Below, piece after piece: positions 26,290 through 34,167 of a stretch of 64,000 nt of DNA (the stretch's first letter is position 1; each line of letters starts with the position of its first letter). Both the position numbers and the translations under genes were made by a program. The notes beneath the pieces are model-generated. The model saw only the letters and a list, made by a program, of their open reading frames with translations, had not been told where the DNA came from and searched no databases. Source of the stretch: Ruminococcus sp. (GTDB taxonomy: Bacteria; Bacillota; Clostridia; Oscillospirales; Ruminococcaceae); assembly GCA_029060305.1 (NCBI GenBank), contig JAIDUG010000035.1, forward strand, positions 46,134-110,133, read 5' to 3'.

Positions 26290-27873
26290 ATGAGCAATAA
26301 AGAAGTTGCAACAGCAACAGAAAAAAAACCAAAGAAGAATTTGAAAAAATTCAAATACGGTTCAATGTCCGCAGTGGTGATAGCACTTGTAATAGTAATT
26401 GTTGTTATTTTTAATCTTATATGCAGTATGGTGGCGAAACGTTCACCGCTGAAAATAGACCTCACTGCTGACAACAGATACGAAATCAGTGAAGAGTCTG
26501 TTGAGGCTATCAAAAACCTCAAAGGAGACGTTGAAATTACCGTAACTTTTCCGAAAAGCGATTTCACGTCAATGTCTAATTACTATCAGCAGATGTATAT
26601 GATGTATTATGGAGTGAACGTTGAAACGCCATATGATATGATACCGTCTATACTTGAAAATTACGAAATGTATGCAAAACAGGGGACAGGAAACATTAAA
26701 GTACAGTATGTTGATATGAACAAAGACCCTGATATTATTGCAAGGTACAGAAAATTCTACAATAACGATATTCCGGAGGGTAGTATAATAGTATTTTCCG
26801 GAGATAATGATAACGGACGTGTAAAAGTTATCAGTCAGGAAGAAATTGCAAGCATGATTCAGCCTGCAAACACAAGCAGTCAGAACGCTATAACAATGAA
26901 CTTTGTGGGCGAAAGTACCTTTACTTCTGCAATCCTCAACGTTACCGATTCAAACCCTATAAAAACAGCATTCATATCAATGATGAACGGCACTTCACTT
27001 ACAGGACAGGGATATGAAAGTATTACAGCAGACTTTATGACATTCTTAGGAAAGAACGGTTATGACTGTACGGAAGTTGACATCTCTACAGACCCGCTCA
27101 GTCCGGAAGATTACGATATGGTTGTAATACCTATGCCGTCAGTGGACTTCAGTGCGGATATTATCGGAAAATTAGGCGACTTCCTCTACAACGGCGGAAA
27201 CTATGAACGCAATATGCTTTATATTCCAAATCTCTATATTACAGATTTGCCGAATATTTCGGAATTTCTTGCTGACTGGAGTATTAAAGTTGAAGAGAGT
27301 GCAGTGCTTGACGATACAAACTGGATTGAGACTTATATGGGATTCAATCAGAATGTAAATATAAAACTTTCAGTAAACGACACTGATTCAGTAGGAAGTC
27401 TGCCTAACGAATCATTGCCGATAGTTGCACCTGCTACGAGAAGACTTTCCATTCTCTCAAAGAATAACGACAGTATAGCTGTTTCTGTACTGAAATCAAT
27501 GGATACTTCATACGATCAGGACGATAATCAGAAAGGTGCAAGAGATGCTGTTATACTTTCAAAAAAGGAAACAAGTTCAGGACTTGACCGTTATACCAGC
27601 AATCTTCTTGTACTGGGAAGTTCTTTCATGATAAATAATTCCGTTCTCACACAAACAAACGCTTTCAATAACGCTAACGTGATTATGGGAATACTCAATA
27701 CAATGACAGGCAAGGAAGCATCAGCAGTAATTCCGGAAAAGGCACTTCAGCAGGCACTGATAACGCCTACTGCAAACGAAATGAATGTTATAAAGATATT
27801 TGTTTTGTATGCGATTCCTGCAATAGTTGCTGTTATCGGAATAGTTGTATTCGTAAGGAGAAAGAACCGATGA
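26290..27873 (+). CDS. GldG-like ABC auxiliary protein
   Basis: About 527 residues. One N-terminal membrane helix (about 25-45), a large extracytoplasmic region starting LKIDLTADNRYEISEESVEAIKNLKGDVEITVTF, which is the hallmark of the Gld/ABC_transp_aux family, and one C-terminal helix (about 503-523) followed by RRKNR. Start at the ATG 26290, 9 bp after GGAAGGG; an in-frame TTG at 26260 would overlap the permease. Overlaps the next gene by 4 bp (ATGA). Confidence 0.88.
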   Translation: MSNKEVATATEKKPKKNLKKFKYGSMSAVVIALVIVIVVIFNLICSMVAKRSPLKIDLTADNRYEISEESVEAIKNLKGDVEITVTFPKSDFTSMSNYYQQMYMMYYGVNVETPYDMIPSILENYEMYAKQGTGNIKVQYVDMNKDPDIIARYRKFYNNDIPEGSIIVFSGDNDNGRVKVISQEEIASMIQPANTSSQNAITMNFVGESTFTSAILNVTDSNPIKTAFISMMNGTSLTGQGYESITADFMTFLGKNGYDCTEVDISTDPLSPEDYDMVVIPMPSVDFSADIIGKLGDFLYNGGNYERNMLYIPNLYITDLPNISEFLADWSIKVEESAVLDDTNWIETYMGFNQNVNIKLSVNDTDSVGSLPNESLPIVAPATRRLSILSKNNDSIAVSVLKSMDTSYDQDDNQKGARDAVILSKKETSSGLDRYTSNLLVLGSSFMINNSVLTQTNAFNNANVIMGILNTMTGKEASAVIPEKALQQALITPTANEMNVIKIFVLYAIPAIVAVIGIVVFVRRKNR

Positions 27874-29393
27874 ACAAAACTACTAAAAGTATTATCGGAC
27901 TGGGCGTTGCTGTTATCGTACTGGGCGGAGGACTTACTGCACTTATGCTTACAGAACCAAAGGAAAGTGAAAACAGTGAAAGTAATATTTCTGCTTCTGA
28001 AGAGTCGTCGGAAGTTTACGGCGAGGGAATACTTCTGATAAAGGACGAAAAGTCCGGAGATGCAGAAAGTATTATAAAGGAAGTAACCGTTAAAAACAGT
28101 ACAGATAAACTTCACGTTGTAATGGATTCCGCACCGACAGAAGATACAATGGCAACGTATACACTTGACGGCTATGAGGATATTCCGCTGAATACTGCTG
28201 TAGTCGGCACTCTCGCAAACAACGCAAGTAATATGATAACAGGCTCGATAGTTGACGAAAACTGCGATAATCTCGCTAAATTCGGACTTGACAGTCCACA
28301 GGCAGAAGTTGAGGTCAGATTTCAGACGGGAACGGTAAAGAAGTTCATGGTAGGAGACAAAGCACCGGCAAATTCTGAAACTTATGTAATGCTTGACGGT
28401 GAAAAAACTGTATATACAGTTGCTACATCTTACATTGCAAACTACAGCAAGCCCCTTGACGAATTTATAGAACCGATTATTCTTACTGAACCGCCTGAAG
28501 AAAGTTATCCGAAAATAAACAGTCTTAAAATTGAACGTGAGGATATTGACTATAATATTCTTCTTGAATATGATAAGAACAGCGACGACGGAAAATATTC
28601 TGGCGGTACTTCTGCCACAATGGTAATGGTTGAACCTACTGACGCTTATCTGACTGTTGAACGTTCTGAGGATATTACTAACGGAATGTTCGGATTGCAG
28701 GCAGACGGTATATATTCTGTTCACTGTAAGGAATCGGACATTGCAGGAGCAGGTCTTAAAGAGCCTTTCTGCCGTGTAACTATGGATTGTGACGACGGAA
28801 ATAATTATGTTCTTCTTCTGAGCGAACCTTTTACAGACGAAAACAATAAAAAATGTTGTTATGCAATGCTTGAGGACAGCAGTATAATATATATTGTCGA
28901 TACTGAGAACGCAAAATGGTGTACTGTAATGCCGATTGACATAACTTCAAGAATAATGATTGGTTCTTATGTGTGGAGCGTTACAGAACTCAGCGTTAAA
29001 ACTGCTGATACTTCTGAAAAGTTTGTAATAGAACCAAAAGACAAAAATGCAGAAAATACAAAAGCTGTTGATTTCAACGTTACAAGAAACGGTGAAACTT
29101 TTGACAGTGAACGTTACAGACAGTTTTATAGTTTCCTTATAGATGTGTCTGCTGAGGAGTTTGCACTTGATATGGAAATTCCGAATACAGCACCTGTTGT
29201 CAGTCTTGAATATACTGACAGCTATCTGAAAAAAACTACAAAGATAGAGTTTTATGACAATACGGCAATGACAATGCTTATTGCGGTTGACGGCAAAAGC
29301 AAGTATATATGTTCAAAATCATATGTCGATACTCTTGTTGACAACATCAGAAGAATCGGAACAGGGGAGGATTATATCACCACCTGGAAATAA
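27870..29393 (+). CDS. DUF4340 domain-containing membrane-anchored protein
   Basis: 507 residues: an N-terminal signal-anchor helix (about 7-27), a short Ser/Glu linker, then extracytoplasmic DUF4340-like repeats recognisable by GYEDIPLNTAVVGTLANNASNM, LAKFGLDSPQAEVEVRFQTGTVKKFMVGDKAPANSETYVML and VYTVATSYIANYSKPLDEFI. DUF4340 proteins regularly follow GldG-like genes in bacteria and are thought to be part of the same envelope transporter. Function unproven. Confidence 0.85.
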   Translation: MNKTTKSIIGLGVAVIVLGGGLTALMLTEPKESENSESNISASEESSEVYGEGILLIKDEKSGDAESIIKEVTVKNSTDKLHVVMDSAPTEDTMATYTLDGYEDIPLNTAVVGTLANNASNMITGSIVDENCDNLAKFGLDSPQAEVEVRFQTGTVKKFMVGDKAPANSETYVMLDGEKTVYTVATSYIANYSKPLDEFIEPIILTEPPEESYPKINSLKIEREDIDYNILLEYDKNSDDGKYSGGTSATMVMVEPTDAYLTVERSEDITNGMFGLQADGIYSVHCKESDIAGAGLKEPFCRVTMDCDDGNNYVLLLSEPFTDENNKKCCYAMLEDSSIIYIVDTENAKWCTVMPIDITSRIMIGSYVWSVTELSVKTADTSEKFVIEPKDKNAENTKAVDFNVTRNGETFDSERYRQFYSFLIDVSAEEFALDMEIPNTAPVVSLEYTDSYLKKTTKIEFYDNTAMTMLIAVDGKSKYICSKSYVDTLVDNIRRIGTGEDYITTWK

Positions 29394-29415
29394 TATTGTT
29401 TAAGGAGGATATTCA

Positions 29416-29697
29416 ATGAACGAAAAATTTTACACCTACAAAGGCTATCCGCTTGTGAGATGCCATAATACTATTTACTATGGATATATGTCCGATGAAT
29501 ATGTGATAATGATGAATATACTTTCCACGCAAAAAATCGGTGATGATGAAGTGGCAGGAAAAGTCAGGGTTATTCAGATGTCAACTGACCCGAATATTGA
29601 CCCTCTCAAAGCGTGTGTACGCAAAAGGGACTGCGAGGGACTTTATGAGGCTCTTGATACTGCAAGGCTCTGGCTTGAAAAAGCACTCAATAAATAA
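29416..29697 (+). CDS. Small conserved-looking hypothetical protein
   Basis: 93 residues with an excellent SD (AAGGAGG 7-8 bp upstream), 22 bp after the DUF4340 gene and so probably in the same transcript. Soluble, no signal peptide. Pattern: FYTYKGYPLVRCHNTIYYGYMSDEYVIMMNILST followed by a charged helical C-terminus (LYEALDTARLWLEKAL). I do not recognise a named family. Confidence 0.75.
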   Translation: MNEKFYTYKGYPLVRCHNTIYYGYMSDEYVIMMNILSTQKIGDDEVAGKVRVIQMSTDPNIDPLKACVRKRDCEGLYEALDTARLWLEKALNK

Positions 29698-29768
29698 GAA
29701 ATATCTCGAAATTGTAAGTATAATGCTTATATAGAAGTTTCAGCCATAGTATTTTTGATTATAGGTCT

Positions 29769-29786
29769 GAAATGCTATGGCATTTC
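29769..29786 (+). terminator. Short palindromic hairpin after the ABC operon
   Basis: GAAATGC (29769-29775), 4-nt loop, GCATTTC (29780-29786), perfect 7-bp stem. A wider GCCATAG/CTATGGC pairing also exists. The following sequence TATTGACA is the -35 of the next promoter and not a U tract, so termination is uncertain. Confidence 0.4.
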
Positions 29787-29788
29787 TA

Positions 29789-29817
29789 TTGACATAACAA
29801 TTTTTATGATATATAAT
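29789..29817 (+). promoter_or_regulatory. Consensus sigma-A promoter of the ATA-start gene
   Basis: TTGACA (29789-29794), 17-bp spacer, TATAAT (29812-29817). Every base of both hexamers is consensus. Confidence 0.85.
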
Positions 29818-29852
29818 ATTATAAAAATTATTAGGAATTTAGGAGTATAATA

Positions 29853-30266
29853 ATAAGATTTATAAAATTAAAAAAGGTTATTTTAACTTTAATTATTTTA
29901 TTTTCTATCTTTTTCATAGCAACTGAATTATGTATTATGAAATATCTAAAAGAATATGGATATGGAATAAAAGAATTGCTACAAACTACAATGGTTTATT
30001 TTCATTTAAGTAATGGATTTACTGTCGGACAGACTGAGAAAGGTGCTAATATTTTTATCAGCAGAAGTGATTATATCTATGATGAAGTATTTGAGAAAAA
30101 GGGTTACTATGAAGTTGAAAGAATGGGATTAGATGGCTTTTATAAAATGGGAGAAATTAAAGAAAATAATCATACTTTTGATTTCTGGATTTCTTCTGAT
30201 AATGATTGGTGTCACTGGTTCAGGATATACTACATAAGTAAAAATTACCCTATTGAAAATTTCTGA
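29853..30266 (+). CDS. Small signal-anchored protein with apparent ATA start codon
   Basis: The frame is open well upstream of its first ATG (29937), which has no ribosome-binding site. A strong SD (TTAGGAG, ending 29845) sits 7 bp before an in-frame ATA at 29853. From there the protein has 137 residues: a basic start (RFIKLKK), one hydrophobic helix (VILTLIILFSIFFIATELCI), and an extracytoplasmic domain ending WISSDNDWCHWFRIYYISKN. I know no named family. It has its own consensus promoter and is more AT-rich than its neighbours. Either AUA initiates poorly here, or an ATG was mutated and the gene is decaying. Confidence 0.6.
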   Translation: MRFIKLKKVILTLIILFSIFFIATELCIMKYLKEYGYGIKELLQTTMVYFHLSNGFTVGQTEKGANIFISRSDYIYDEVFEKKGYYEVERMGLDGFYKMGEIKENNHTFDFWISSDNDWCHWFRIYYISKNYPIENF

Positions 30267-30299
30267 TAAATTATGATTTATGCAAGTAACAAAAACTAA

Positions 30300-30334
30300 G
30301 CCCGAAAGCTATTGAAAAACTGCTTTCGGGCATT
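30300..30334 (-). terminator. Intrinsic terminator of cellobiose phosphorylase operon
   Basis: GCCCGAAAGC (30300-30309) pairs perfectly with GCTTTCGGGC (30322-30331), a 10-bp stem. On the minus strand it is followed by TTAGTTTTTG. It can also stop the plus-strand gene ending at 30266. Confidence 0.85.
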
Positions 30335-30377
30335 ATTGCTATATGTGTATTCGTCTTAAAGTTTCGGGGATTTTTTA

Positions 30378-32759
30378 TTAGCCGAGTATAACTGTTATAT
30401 CGTTGTTTTCTGCAAGAATATCAGCAGGAATATAGTTTCCGTCAAGTTTCTTTCCGTTGAGAACGATTTCTTTTACACCGCTTTCAACGTGTGCGGAATT
30501 GTCGATAGTGATGTTGAGTTTCTTGTTACGGAAGTTCTTTTCAATTTTGAAACCGTCCCATTCTGACGGAATTGACGGTGAAATTTCAAGCCCTTTCATA
30601 TCCGGACGCATACCGCAGATACCCTCTACACAACCTACCATTACGGTTGAGGCTGTACCTGTCAGCCAGTGAACGTGTGAACGTCCCTCATAAGAAGAAG
30701 CCTTTGATTCAGTAAATTGTCCGTGTACATAAGGTTCCATAACACGTATTTCAGCCTTGTCATTCATTGAAGCAGGTGAGCTTTCCATGAAGTACTTAAA
30801 CGCTCTATTACCGTGACCGAGAAGTGATTCAGCAAGAATGAGCCAGCCTTGCGATTGTGAGAATATACCGCCGTTTTCTTTTGTATCGTCGTTGAATATG
30901 TGCATTAAAGCACCGTCGAAATAGTGTTTCTTGTAAGGTGGGTCAAGGAGTTTTGCACCATAGGGAGTGTTGAGTATTTCGTGAACGCTGTTCATAGCTT
31001 TTTCAGACTGTTCAGCGTTGGCAAACTTTGAAATTACGCTCCATGACTGAGGATTGAGCCACATATTAGCTTCGGGGTCATTTTTAGCACCTACTATAAC
31101 GTTGTCTTCACGTATGCCACGGATAAATCTGTCGTCGTCCCAGCACTTTTCGAGAGAGACAGCGAGTTTTTTCTGAACGTCGTCAATATATGTGATATAG
31201 TCGGTATCGTCTTTCGACTTTGCCATATCTCTTATAACACTCATTGCGTAGTAAAGCTGGAAAGCAACAAAAGTTGATTCACCTTTTGCACCGAGACGGA
31301 GACAGTCATTCCAGTCAGCGTGAAGTCCTGCTGGCATATCGTGTATTCCGAGGTGATTCATTGAGAAGTCAATAGCTTTTTTGAGGTGATTATAAACAGT
31401 ATCTTCACCGCCGTTAGCGTAAACGATTACTTCGTCAAGGAAATTTTCGTTTCCGGACTCTCCGAGGTACTTAACTATAGTCGGGAAAAGCCAAAGTGCA
31501 TCGTCTGCACGATAGGACGGGTGACCGGTTTCTTTTACATATTCGGGGTCGTCGGGAGTGTTTTCATGACCGGCATTATGTGTGAACTTTACAAGCGGAA
31601 GTCCTCCGCCGTTGTCAACCTGTGCTGACAGCATGAAACGTATTTTTTCACAAGCCATTTCGGGATTGAGGTGAATAATTCCCTGAATATCCTGAACAGT
31701 ATCACGGTAGCCGTAACCGTTTCTCAGACCGCAGTAAACAAACGAGGCAGCTCTTGACCATATGAAAGTTATAAAACACTGATAAGCGTTCCATACGTTA
31801 ATCATATTATTGAACTCTGCCGACGGAGTTTCAACTTTGAAATTTGAAAGCTGTCCGTGCCAGTAGTCTTTCAACTGTTTTATTTCGTCGTCAACCTTGC
31901 CAGACTGTCTGTATTCACCGAGAATTTCGTCAGCCTGTTCATTGTCACGCTGACCGAGAATATAAATCAACTCTATAGTTTCACCGGATTTGAGGGAAAT
32001 ATCGGACTGCAATGCACCGCATGAATTTGAGTTGTAATTCATAACGTTATTGCACTTTCCTGTTTCGACGGCTATCGGATTTGAGTAGGTTCTGTAACTT
32101 CCGATAAATTCCGAAAGATTACCACAAGAAGCTGAAATATCTGCACCAACCATTCCGAAAAATCTGTTTCGACGGTCTTTTTCGCTGTTACCGCTGATAG
32201 TCTGTAAAATCTTGTTTCCTTTAAATTCTGTCTGGGAAATAAAAAGCGAATACTGTAAATTAACTTGGTCTTGTTCGTAGTTGTCTTCATTTGTAAACTC
32301 AACGAATCCGAATGTTGAAAGATTTCTGTCAGTATTGCCGTTGTTTGTGATTTTTGTACGCCATACTTCATAGGTTTTACCGTATGGTACATAGTAAGTT
32401 ACTTCCGACTTTATTTCAGCGTACTCAGCGGAAATCACTGTATAAGCCGTGCCGTGACGACATTCCGATTTGTATTTGTCGAGGGGTTTTCCGACAGGTT
32501 GCCATGATGCTGACCAGTAGTCTTTGGTTTCATTGTCACGTATATAGATGTAACGTCCCGGAAGTGCCATTTCGGAGTTGAAACGGAAACGTGTTATTCT
32601 GCCATTAGCACCGGATTTAACAAAGCTATATCCGGAAGCGTTGTTTGAAATAATAGCACCGTATTCGGGGTCGCCGAGGTAGTTTGCCCATGAGGTAGGC
32701 GTTGCGGGATTAGTAATGACATATTCCTTGTTTGCAAGGTCAAAGTGTCCGTACTGCAT
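30378..32759 (-). CDS. Cellobiose phosphorylase (GH94)
   Basis: 793 residues. Phosphorolyses cellobiose to glucose 1-phosphate and glucose in the cytoplasm, saving ATP. The N-terminus (YGHFDLANKEYVITNPATPTSWANYLGD, then EYGAIISNNASGYSFVKSGANGR) is characteristic of true cellobiose phosphorylases. The catalytic-acid region GLHADWNDCLRLG is near residue 480 and the phosphate-binding C-terminal region (SQGWLILAESLLGHGNRAF, GRSHVHWLTGTAS) is present. SD AGGAG. It lies 42 bp downstream of the phosphopantetheinyl transferase gene, same strand. Fits a cellulolytic lifestyle with the dockerin enzyme at 46-49 kb. Confidence 0.95.
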   Translation of the reverse strand: MQYGHFDLANKEYVITNPATPTSWANYLGDPEYGAIISNNASGYSFVKSGANGRITRFRFNSEMALPGRYIYIRDNETKDYWSASWQPVGKPLDKYKSECRHGTAYTVISAEYAEIKSEVTYYVPYGKTYEVWRTKITNNGNTDRNLSTFGFVEFTNEDNYEQDQVNLQYSLFISQTEFKGNKILQTISGNSEKDRRNRFFGMVGADISASCGNLSEFIGSYRTYSNPIAVETGKCNNVMNYNSNSCGALQSDISLKSGETIELIYILGQRDNEQADEILGEYRQSGKVDDEIKQLKDYWHGQLSNFKVETPSAEFNNMINVWNAYQCFITFIWSRAASFVYCGLRNGYGYRDTVQDIQGIIHLNPEMACEKIRFMLSAQVDNGGGLPLVKFTHNAGHENTPDDPEYVKETGHPSYRADDALWLFPTIVKYLGESGNENFLDEVIVYANGGEDTVYNHLKKAIDFSMNHLGIHDMPAGLHADWNDCLRLGAKGESTFVAFQLYYAMSVIRDMAKSKDDTDYITYIDDVQKKLAVSLEKCWDDDRFIRGIREDNVIVGAKNDPEANMWLNPQSWSVISKFANAEQSEKAMNSVHEILNTPYGAKLLDPPYKKHYFDGALMHIFNDDTKENGGIFSQSQGWLILAESLLGHGNRAFKYFMESSPASMNDKAEIRVMEPYVHGQFTESKASSYEGRSHVHWLTGTASTVMVGCVEGICGMRPDMKGLEISPSIPSEWDGFKIEKNFRNKKLNITIDNSAHVESGVKEIVLNGKKLDGNYIPADILAENNDITVILG

Positions 32760-32801
32760 AGATTTTTATTCTCCTTTTCTGCCTTTTGAGGCATTTTTTT
32801 A

Positions 32802-33335
32802 TTATTGGATTTTTTCACAGACCGAAACAATAAATCTGCCGTTTTTCAGAATATACTGTTTGAATCTGTAATCTTTTACTGAAGATGTTATCTTATTGTC
32901 GCTGAATGAAAATTCAACAGTGTTCATAGGGTAGGAAATACCGATACCAATAGCTTTCACGTAAGATTCTTTAAGAGTCCACAGACGGAAAAACAATAAA
33001 TCACGTTCAGTTTCAGAAGCGTTTTCTATCAGGAATTTTTCACTGTCAGAAAATGAACGTTTAACGACATTCGGACGGTATGGACGTACGCCCTCGCAGT
33101 CAACACCGCACTCCTTGTCCGACAAAAGACATACTGCAATGCCGTCAGCGTGGGACATATTGTATTTTATTTCAGGATATTCCGCAAGTGACGGTTTACC
33201 GTGTGTACCACGTATAATGGGTGTTTCGTCCGTAACGTATTCTATGTTTTGTGTTCTGAGACATTCACGCAGAAGATTATGTGCATGGGAACGCTGTTCT
33301 TTTTTCGGGACTTCTTTCAGCGATATAATCAACAT
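32802..33335 (-). CDS. 4'-phosphopantetheinyl transferase (Sfp type)
   Basis: 177 residues from the ATG at 33335, preceded at 8 bp by AAGGTGG; a GTG at 33347 falls inside that SD. Transfers phosphopantetheine from CoA to carrier proteins. Motifs: GKPSLAEYPEIKYNMSHADGIAVCLLSDKECGVDCE with the Mg-binding acidic residues and RLWTLKESYVKAIGIG. It is shorter than B. subtilis Sfp (224 aa), like many small clostridial versions. No polyketide or peptide synthetase gene is nearby, so it may serve fatty-acid ACP. Co-transcribed with cellobiose phosphorylase. Confidence 0.9.
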   Translation of the reverse strand: MLIISLKEVPKKEQRSHAHNLLRECLRTQNIEYVTDETPIIRGTHGKPSLAEYPEIKYNMSHADGIAVCLLSDKECGVDCEGVRPYRPNVVKRSFSDSEKFLIENASETERDLLFFRLWTLKESYVKAIGIGISYPMNTVEFSFSDNKITSSVKDYRFKQYILKNGRFIVSVCEKIQ

Positions 33336-33373
33336 ATTTTCAACCACCTTACATTAAAGAATCTTTTACGGAT

Positions 33374-33402
33374 ATTATATCACATTAATGACGGAAATGC
33401 AA
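33374..33402 (-). promoter_or_regulatory. Sigma-A promoter of the Sfp-cellobiose phosphorylase operon
   Basis: Minus strand: -35 TTGCAT (33397-33402), 17-bp spacer, -10 TATAAT (33374-33379). Confidence 0.8.
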
Positions 33403-33407
33403 GAAAA

Positions 33408-33425
33408 AAGTGACAAATGTCACTT
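33408..33425. promoter_or_regulatory. 18-bp palindrome between divergent promoters (operator candidate)
   Basis: AAGTGACA, AA, TGTCACTT is a perfect inverted repeat. It lies 5 bp upstream of the minus-strand -35 box and overlaps the -35 of a plus-strand promoter (33424-33429). The position suits a repressor or activator acting on both directions. Confidence 0.55.
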
Positions 33426-33453
33426 GTTTTCATAAATTTCAATATGTTATAAT
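33424..33453 (+). promoter_or_regulatory. Possible distal promoter of the membrane-module cluster
   Basis: TTGTTT (33424-33429), 18-bp spacer, TATAAT (33448-33453). The -35 overlaps the palindrome. Confidence 0.5.
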
Positions 33454-33492
33454 TTGTATATGAAATGTATCTGTTTTGTAATAGCGAATTAA

Positions 33493-33521
33493 TTGTACAT
33501 CAGTTTTTTATATGCTACAAT
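33493..33521 (+). promoter_or_regulatory. Proximal promoter of the membrane-module cluster
   Basis: TTGTAC (33493-33498), 17-bp spacer, TACAAT (33516-33521), 18 bp before the first small membrane gene. Confidence 0.6.
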
Positions 33522-33538
33522 AAAGGGGAGATTTTTAT

Positions 33539-33736
33539 ATGTCAACTATATTTGCTTTGTTGCTTATCGGGATAGTGGTATTTTTTAGAATGTCATTGCT
33601 TGAATTTAAGTGTACTCCGAAAGAACATTTATACTATAAGAAAAGAAAGAAAAAGTTTATAGTATCGGCGGTGCTTATGGGAATAATTCTGGCATCAGTT
33701 GTGGCATTGTTTATAATGACAATGATGATAATCTGA
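33539..33736 (+). CDS. Small two-helix membrane protein (copy 1)
   Basis: 65 residues: one N-terminal helix (about 3-20), a basic cytoplasmic-looking loop (KEHLYYKKRKKK) and a C-terminal helix (IVSAVLMGIILASVVALFIMTMMII). SD GGGGAG. The C-terminal helix is nearly the same as that of the next gene (FIVSSVLAGILVTAFVVLFIMTQMII), so the two are paralogues from a tandem duplication. Function unknown. Confidence 0.75.
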   Translation: MSTIFALLLIGIVVFFRMSLLEFKCTPKEHLYYKKRKKKFIVSAVLMGIILASVVALFIMTMMII

Positions 33737-33776
33737 CATATGTAACCGATATAAAATAATAAAGGAGTATTTTTAT

Positions 33777-34010
33777 ATGGAAAGTATTTTTGAAACTATT
33801 ATATCGTGCCTGTTATTTATTGGAATACCAGCAGGAATAATAATATTTTTTATAGTATCGCTTATTTTACTGAAGAAAACTCCGAAAGACAGCGAAAAAT
33901 ACAAGTCAAGAAAAACTGTTTTCATAGTATCGTCTGTACTTGCAGGAATACTTGTTACTGCATTTGTTGTACTATTTATAATGACCCAAATGATAATCAG
34001 GTATATGTAA
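33777..34010 (+). CDS. Small two-helix membrane protein (copy 2)
   Basis: 77 residues, same plan as the preceding gene: N-terminal helix (about 7-32), basic loop (KKTPKDSEKYKSRKT) and a closely similar C-terminal helix. SD AAGGAG. 40 bp after copy 1. Short two-helix proteins of this type are often accessory subunits, but no partner is proven. Confidence 0.75.
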   Translation: MESIFETIISCLLFIGIPAGIIIFFIVSLILLKKTPKDSEKYKSRKTVFIVSSVLAGILVTAFVVLFIMTQMIIRYM

Positions 34011-34023
34011 AGGAGTGTACAGA

Positions 34024-34161
34024 ATGAGTGACAAGCTGTTTCAGAAAATATTAATAACGGTTTTAGTAATCGGTGCAGTAAGTACAGCTATACTTGTAGG
34101 ATATACATTCTATCTGCACGAACACTGTTCAATAATTTCCTACATTGCAAACGGAGGCTGA
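34024..34161 (+). CDS. Single-helix small membrane protein (45 aa)
   Basis: A 45-residue frame starting at ATG 34024 with AAAGGAG 8 bp upstream, 13 bp after the preceding gene, and ending 6 bp before the PBP-like gene. Sequence MSDKLFQKILITVLVIGAVS then a continuing hydrophobic helix and a short tail HEHCSIISYIANGG. The start (KLFQKI) recalls that of the next protein (KLFQQI). Supported by SD, spacing and operon context; function unknown. Confidence 0.65.
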   Translation: MSDKLFQKILITVLVIGAVSTAILVGYTFYLHEHCSIISYIANGG

Positions 34162-34167
34162 TTATAT

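Noticed and set aside
27747..28724. Long minus-strand open frame (325 codons) opposite the GldG/DUF4340 genes
   Set aside because: It is antisense to two well-supported genes, is Cys/Phe/Tyr-rich as a typical shadow frame and has no ribosome-binding site.
30300..30331. Inverted repeat considered as an insertion-sequence end
   Set aside because: It is a single 10-bp stem with a 12-nt loop and a U tract on the minus strand, a standard terminator; no transposase is present.
32780..32793. TGCCT-TTTG-AGGCA hairpin followed by T on the plus strand
   Set aside because: The genes here run on the minus strand, where no U tract follows; no plus-strand gene ends nearby.
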